Assembly: GCA_029194675.1 (NCBI GenBank)
Contig: JARFXP010000002.1
Coordinates: 186,001 to 250,000, forward strand
Direction: 5' to 3'
Length of the DNA stretch: 64,000 bases
From: Nitrospira sp.
GTDB taxonomy: Bacteria > Nitrospirota > Nitrospiria > Nitrospirales > Nitrospiraceae
In this document: in pieces, positions 60,556 to 64,000 of the stretch
How positions within the stretch are numbered: position 1 is the stretch's first letter
Layout of the letters: every line of letters begins with the position of its first letter
Notes under the pieces: model-generated
Databases searched by the model: none
What the model saw: the letters and a program-made list of their open reading frames with translations, nothing else
Told to the model about the DNA's origin: nothing
Program-made: the position numbers and the translations under genes

Positions 60556-61560
60556 ATGAGAGAGTTTCCCCTTACTTTAAGCCGCTTTATCATTCAGAGT
60601 CAGGCTTCGCATCCCAGCGCGACAGGGGAATTTTCGAACCTCTTGACCCAGATCGGTCTTGTCGGCAAGCTCATTTCGCAGGATCTTCGTCGAGCCGGAC
60701 TGATCAACATTCTTGGTGCGACCGACGACACGAATGTGCAGGGAGAAACGGTCAAGAAGCTGGACGCCATCGCCAACGACGACTTCGTCAAAGTCTTTCA
60801 ACACAGCGGGTATGTCTGCGCCTTGGCCTCGGAAGAAATGGAAAAACCGATCTCGATCCCGGACAATTGGCCGCACGGCAAGTACATGTTGCTGTTCGAT
60901 CCGCTCGATGGCTCCTCGAACACGGACAACAATATGCCGCTCGGGGCCATTTTCTCCGTCCTGAAGTACGACCGGGACGATCGGTTGCCTACCGAGGGGG
61001 AGTTGATGCGTCGGGGGACCGAACAAATCGCGGCCGGGTATCTCCTGTACGGATCCAGTACCATGCTGGTGTATACCGTGGGGAAAGGTGTGTATGGATT
61101 CACGCTCGAACCCGGCATCGGAGAATATCTCCTGTCGCACGAAAGGATCAGGATTCCGGAAAAGGGCAAGGTCTACGCTGTCAACGAAGGGAACTGCCAC
61201 AAGTGGTCGGAGGGAACCAAGAAGTATGTGGATTCACTCAAAGTCAGCGACAAGGCGACAGGCCGTCCGTACAGCAGCCGGTATTCGGGTTGTCTGGTGG
61301 CCGACGTGCACCGCCTGTTGCTCGGCGGAGGAATTTATCTCTATCCGGGTGAAGTCGACAAACCGGAGGGGAAACTCAGGCTGCTCTACGAGGCCAATCC
61401 GTTGGCGTTTGTCGTCGAGCAGGCCGGCGGAAAAGCCTCAACGGGGACATCGAGAGTGTTGGAAGTGGAGCCCAAGAAATTGCACCAGCGCGTGCCGCTG
61501 ATCATCGGAAGCCGACAAGATGTCGAGCAAGCTGAAGCGTACATTCAGGGGAAAGACTAG
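60556..61560 (+). CDS. fbp: Fructose-1,6-bisphosphatase, class I
   Basis: A 334-residue enzyme of gluconeogenesis and the sugar-phosphate supply. KLISQDLRRAGLINILGATDDTNVQGETVKKLD, LASEEMEKPI, LLFDPLDGSSNTDNNMPLGAIFSVL (metal-binding DPLDGSSN), GYLLYGSSTMLVYT, and SRYSGCLVADVHRLLLGGGIYLYPG are class I signatures. The ATG at 60556 gives MREFPLTLSRFI, the usual start; the frame is open 14 codons further upstream. Confidence 0.95.
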   Translation: MREFPLTLSRFIIQSQASHPSATGEFSNLLTQIGLVGKLISQDLRRAGLINILGATDDTNVQGETVKKLDAIANDDFVKVFQHSGYVCALASEEMEKPISIPDNWPHGKYMLLFDPLDGSSNTDNNMPLGAIFSVLKYDRDDRLPTEGELMRRGTEQIAAGYLLYGSSTMLVYTVGKGVYGFTLEPGIGEYLLSHERIRIPEKGKVYAVNEGNCHKWSEGTKKYVDSLKVSDKATGRPYSSRYSGCLVADVHRLLLGGGIYLYPGEVDKPEGKLRLLYEANPLAFVVEQAGGKASTGTSRVLEVEPKKLHQRVPLIIGSRQDVEQAEAYIQGKD

Positions 61561-61630
61561 ATGCTTAGTTATGTGGTACTGTGATGTTGTTGAGAGGGAA
61601 TTGTAGGAGACCTGGTTCAAGAATTTCTGA

Positions 61631-61668
61631 GTTGGTGTTGCAGCAACAATGCCGGGACTGAAACCAAC
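61631..61668 (+). repeat. Nested inverted repeats in the htrA leader region
   Basis: TGTTGC-A-GCAACA (61636-61648) sits inside GTTGGT (61631-61636) and ACCAAC (61663-61668). The 220-base gap between fbp and htrA contains these short stems but no obvious T-run terminator. They may mark a structured leader. Confidence 0.3.
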
Positions 61669-61780
61669 ATTGCGCGTGTCCTACGGTCTGAAACATTGGC
61701 CGGTGCCGGCAAGTTGGTCATTTTATTAGCGGCGAGATTCGGTGAGCCTCGCCCCGCCTTGATAAGAGTGCATCGACACC

Positions 61781-63340
61781 ATGAATCAAATAGATTTTGA
61801 CCGCAAACCACCTCAGAGAACCAGAAGTTGGCTGTTTGCCGCAACCTTGTTGACGGCTGGGATCATCATTGGGTTTGTGATTGCATCGGACCTTGGCTGG
61901 TTACCTACCGGGCATGCGGTCCCTGATTCTTCTTCCGTTGCTCAGCCTGTTCCGCCCCCTCCCGTCGTCAGACCCGTCTCGACCGCTCCACAACCTGCGT
62001 TGGCCGGGAGTAGTCAAACATTCGTGGAAATAGCAAAATCAGTCAAACCGGCAGTGGTGAATATCTACGCGACCAAAAGCGGACGTGGTGAAGGCTCCGG
62101 CACCGCACCGTTCGATGACCCATTGTTTAGAAAGTTTTTCGGCGACGAGTTTTTCCGGAAGTTTGAACACCCGAAAGAACGAAAAGAGCGAGGACTTGGG
62201 TCCGGCGTGATCGTCGAATCAAACGGACTCATCATCACCAACAATCATGTCGTCGGCAAGGCGGATGAAATTCGCGTCACCTTGTCAGACAAGCGCGAAT
62301 TCAAAGCGAAGCTGATCGGCACCGATCCGAAGACTGACGTGGCCGTCGTGAAGATCGACGCGACGGGGCTTCCGACCGTAGCCTGGGCCGATTCAGACAA
62401 ACTGGAGGTCGGAGAGTTTGTTCTGGCCGTCGGGAATCCATTCGGACTAACCCAAACCGTCACCTTGGGGATCGTCAGTGCCCTAGGGCGAGCCGCAGGT
62501 ATTGCTGAATACGAAGATTTCATCCAGACGGATGCGGCCATCAACCCGGGCAACTCCGGTGGTCCCTTGGTCAATGTGCGGGGCGAATTGGTAGGGATGA
62601 ATACCGCTATATTCAGCCAGAGCGGCGGAAACATGGGGATCGGTTTTGCCGTGCCGAGCAATATGGCTATGTCCATTATGAACCAGCTCGTACAAACGGG
62701 AAAAGTCGTCCGTGGCTGGCTTGGGGTATCTATTCAGGAGTTGACGCCGGAACTGGCATCCCAATTTGGCATCACGGAGACGAAGGGTGTGCTCGTGAGC
62801 GATGTCATGGACGACAGCCCGGCGAAAAAAGCCGGATTCGAACGAGCCGACGTCATCGTCGAGTATGACGGCAAACCCATGGATTCACCGACTCACCTGC
62901 GTAATGCCGTGGCTCAAACGCCGGCTGGGAAAAAAGTCACCATCAAGTTCATTCGCGATAAAAAACCGAAAACAGTCGACCTCATCATCGCCGAACAGCC
63001 CAAGTCTATGTCGCAAAGCGGCGAGGACGATGGAGGGGAATCGACCACGCCGACGGGTGTGCTCTCCAGCCTTGATGTCCGAGACTTGACCCAAGAGTTG
63101 GCGAGTCGGTACGGGCTGAAGTCGAGTGAGCGGGGCGTGGTGATCGTTCGGGTCAAGCCCGGGAGTACGGCCGAGGAATTGGGAGTTCGCGAAGGCGATA
63201 TCGTCCTGGAGGTGAATCGCCAAGCTGTGTCGTCGGTGAAGGTTTTTGAGCGAATCGCCGGCAAGTTGCCCAAGGACCAACCGGTCTTGCTTTTGTTGAA
63301 ACGGCAGGGACGGACGATCTACCTGACGCTTCGTCCATGA
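61781..63340 (+). CDS. Periplasmic serine protease, HtrA/DegP family
   Basis: A 519-residue envelope-stress protease. A membrane or signal segment spans residues 12-32 (SWLFAATLLTAGIIIGFVIA). The trypsin-like domain has catalytic His in ITNNHVVGKAD, Asp in TDVAVVKID and Ser in NPGNSGGPLV. Two PDZ domains follow, the first around residues 310-395 (RGWLGVSIQELTPELASQFG) and the second to the end. It removes misfolded periplasmic proteins. It is probably transcribed on its own, because it follows a 220-base gap. Confidence 0.94.
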   Translation: MNQIDFDRKPPQRTRSWLFAATLLTAGIIIGFVIASDLGWLPTGHAVPDSSSVAQPVPPPPVVRPVSTAPQPALAGSSQTFVEIAKSVKPAVVNIYATKSGRGEGSGTAPFDDPLFRKFFGDEFFRKFEHPKERKERGLGSGVIVESNGLIITNNHVVGKADEIRVTLSDKREFKAKLIGTDPKTDVAVVKIDATGLPTVAWADSDKLEVGEFVLAVGNPFGLTQTVTLGIVSALGRAAGIAEYEDFIQTDAAINPGNSGGPLVNVRGELVGMNTAIFSQSGGNMGIGFAVPSNMAMSIMNQLVQTGKVVRGWLGVSIQELTPELASQFGITETKGVLVSDVMDDSPAKKAGFERADVIVEYDGKPMDSPTHLRNAVAQTPAGKKVTIKFIRDKKPKTVDLIIAEQPKSMSQSGEDDGGESTTPTGVLSSLDVRDLTQELASRYGLKSSERGVVIVRVKPGSTAEELGVREGDIVLEVNRQAVSSVKVFERIAGKLPKDQPVLLLLKRQGRTIYLTLRP

Positions 63341-63445
63341 GGACCTGCCGAAGTGGTTAGGTACCGGATTGTGGTGCCGAGGTTGCATAAAGGCCCTGCA
63401 TTCGTACGCTTCCCGCGATGAGTAAGAATAGTCTAGATTCCAGTC

Positions 63446-64000
63446 GTGAATAACCACACCGTGGCTCTTGTCCCTGCCGCTGGGCGGGGGCTTCGCATGG
63501 GCGGCTCGGTACCCAAACAATTTCTCGTGCTCGGCGGCCAGCCCCTCGTCCTCCATTCGCTCCATGTGCTTCAGGCTTCTTCCGTCATTGAGGAAATCAT
63601 TCTGGCGGTTCCCCAGAACGAGATGGACTATTGCCTCAATGAGATCGTGGCGAAGCATGGGTTTACCAAGGTGACGAAAGTGGTGCCGGGAGGACAGGAA
63701 CGGCAAGACTCCGTCAGACATGCGCTTGAGGTGGTCCATGACGATGTCGATGTGGTGTTGGTGCATGACGCAGTTCGTCCGTTTCTCACAGAGCAGATGG
63801 TGGAAGGAGTTGTGAAGGGGGCACGGGCCATGGGAGCGGCAATTATCGCCCTTCCCGTGAGGGATACCGTCAAGCAAGTGAGAGCTGATCATGTCATTGA
63901 GCGCACGGTTGATCGGCAGTCATTGTGGCTGGCTCAAACCCCGCAAGCCTTCCGTCGAGACTGGTTGTTGGCAGCCCATCGCAAGGCTCACGCTGAAGGA
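63446..64000 (+). CDS. ispD: 2-C-methyl-D-erythritol 4-phosphate cytidylyltransferase, N-terminal part (cut by window edge)
   Basis: The frame from the GTG at 63446 is open to the window end (185 residues). ALVPAAGRGLRMGGSVPKQFLVLGGQPLVLHSL is the CTP-binding loop, VVPGGQERQDSVRHAL, VLVHDAVRPFL and DTVKQVR and TPQAFRRDWLL follow in the IspD order. It makes CDP-methylerythritol in the MEP isoprenoid pathway, which also feeds undecaprenyl carrier synthesis. The C-terminal 40-50 residues lie beyond the window. Confidence 0.94.
   Translation, partial: MNNHTVALVPAAGRGLRMGGSVPKQFLVLGGQPLVLHSLHVLQASSVIEEIILAVPQNEMDYCLNEIVAKHGFTKVTKVVPGGQERQDSVRHALEVVHDDVDVVLVHDAVRPFLTEQMVEGVVKGARAMGAAIIALPVRDTVKQVRADHVIERTVDRQSLWLAQTPQAFRRDWLLAAHRKAHAEG

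Noticed and set aside
61720..61760. GC-rich stem GGCGAG/CTCGCC considered as the fbp terminator
   Set aside because: Only six pairs around an 11-base loop and no T-run.

Overview
The window is 64 kb of bacterial DNA with about 50 protein-coding genes, all on the + strand. It carries lipid A, Kdo and heptose genes, so the organism is Gram-negative with an LPS outer membrane. GC content is moderate to high, GTG and TTG starts are frequent, and the lipid A/core genes run lpxB, msbA, acyltransferase, kdtA, lpxK, heptosyltransferase-GmhB fusion. I infer a Nitrospira-like bacterium (Nitrospirota). That is recognition of gene layout and protein flavour, not a database result. No tRNA, rRNA, CRISPR array or intact insertion sequence was seen. 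LAYOUT. (1) 1-10.7 kb: lipid A and inner-core assembly (lpxB end, msbA, a frameshifted DUF374 acyltransferase, kdtA, lpxK, waaF-gmhB fusion, a methyltransferase, two more GT9 heptosyltransferases). (2) 10.7-18.6 kb: a winged-helix regulator and a NusG/UpxY-type antiterminator, then a Wzx-type flippase, methyltransferases, an acyltransferase, an epimerase and two glycosyltransferases. This block ends in a decayed second copy of the antiterminator. (3) 18.8-19.7 kb: an apparently intact MNT-HEPN toxin-antitoxin pair. (4) 20-34.6 kb: methyltransferases (one DUF268), a CgeB-like and other glycosyltransferases, an asparagine synthase, a WbpV-like epimerase and WbpL/WecA-like initiating transferase, an O-antigen ligase/polymerase and a fourth GT9 enzyme. 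(5) 34.6-39.4 kb: a WbpM-like 4,6-dehydratase and rmlBDA without a recognisable rmlC. (6) 39.5-50.2 kb: an ABC-dependent polysaccharide exporter (wzm, wzt) split by cysC and several degraded toxin-antitoxin genes, then a sulfotransferase, the remnant of a second one, and a 1535-residue protein with three methyltransferase-like domains, a heptad-repeat segment and two glycosyltransferase domains. (7) 50.5-59.7 kb: wecB, three glycosyltransferases, an epimerase, a KdsC-type phosphatase, manC and a phosphomannomutase. (8) 59.7-64 kb: a DUF3108 protein, fbp, an HtrA/DegP protease and the start of ispD. HOW THE GENES WORK TOGETHER. Region 1 makes lipid A-Kdo-heptose core and flips it across the inner membrane. 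Regions 2, 4, 5 and 7 supply activated sugars (dTDP-deoxyhexose, GDP-mannose, UDP-ManNAc, probably UDP-QuiNAc) and the transferases that use them. Two export routes coexist: a flippase plus ligase, and an ABC exporter whose ATPase has a carbohydrate-binding tail. APS kinase next to sulfotransferases suggests a sulfated glycan. The multidomain protein beside the exporter is the best candidate for something undescribed. It combines capping-type methyltransferase domains, a repeat-encoded coiled coil and polymerising-type glycosyltransferase domains in one chain, which would allow synthesis and length control of the exported glycan in one protein.
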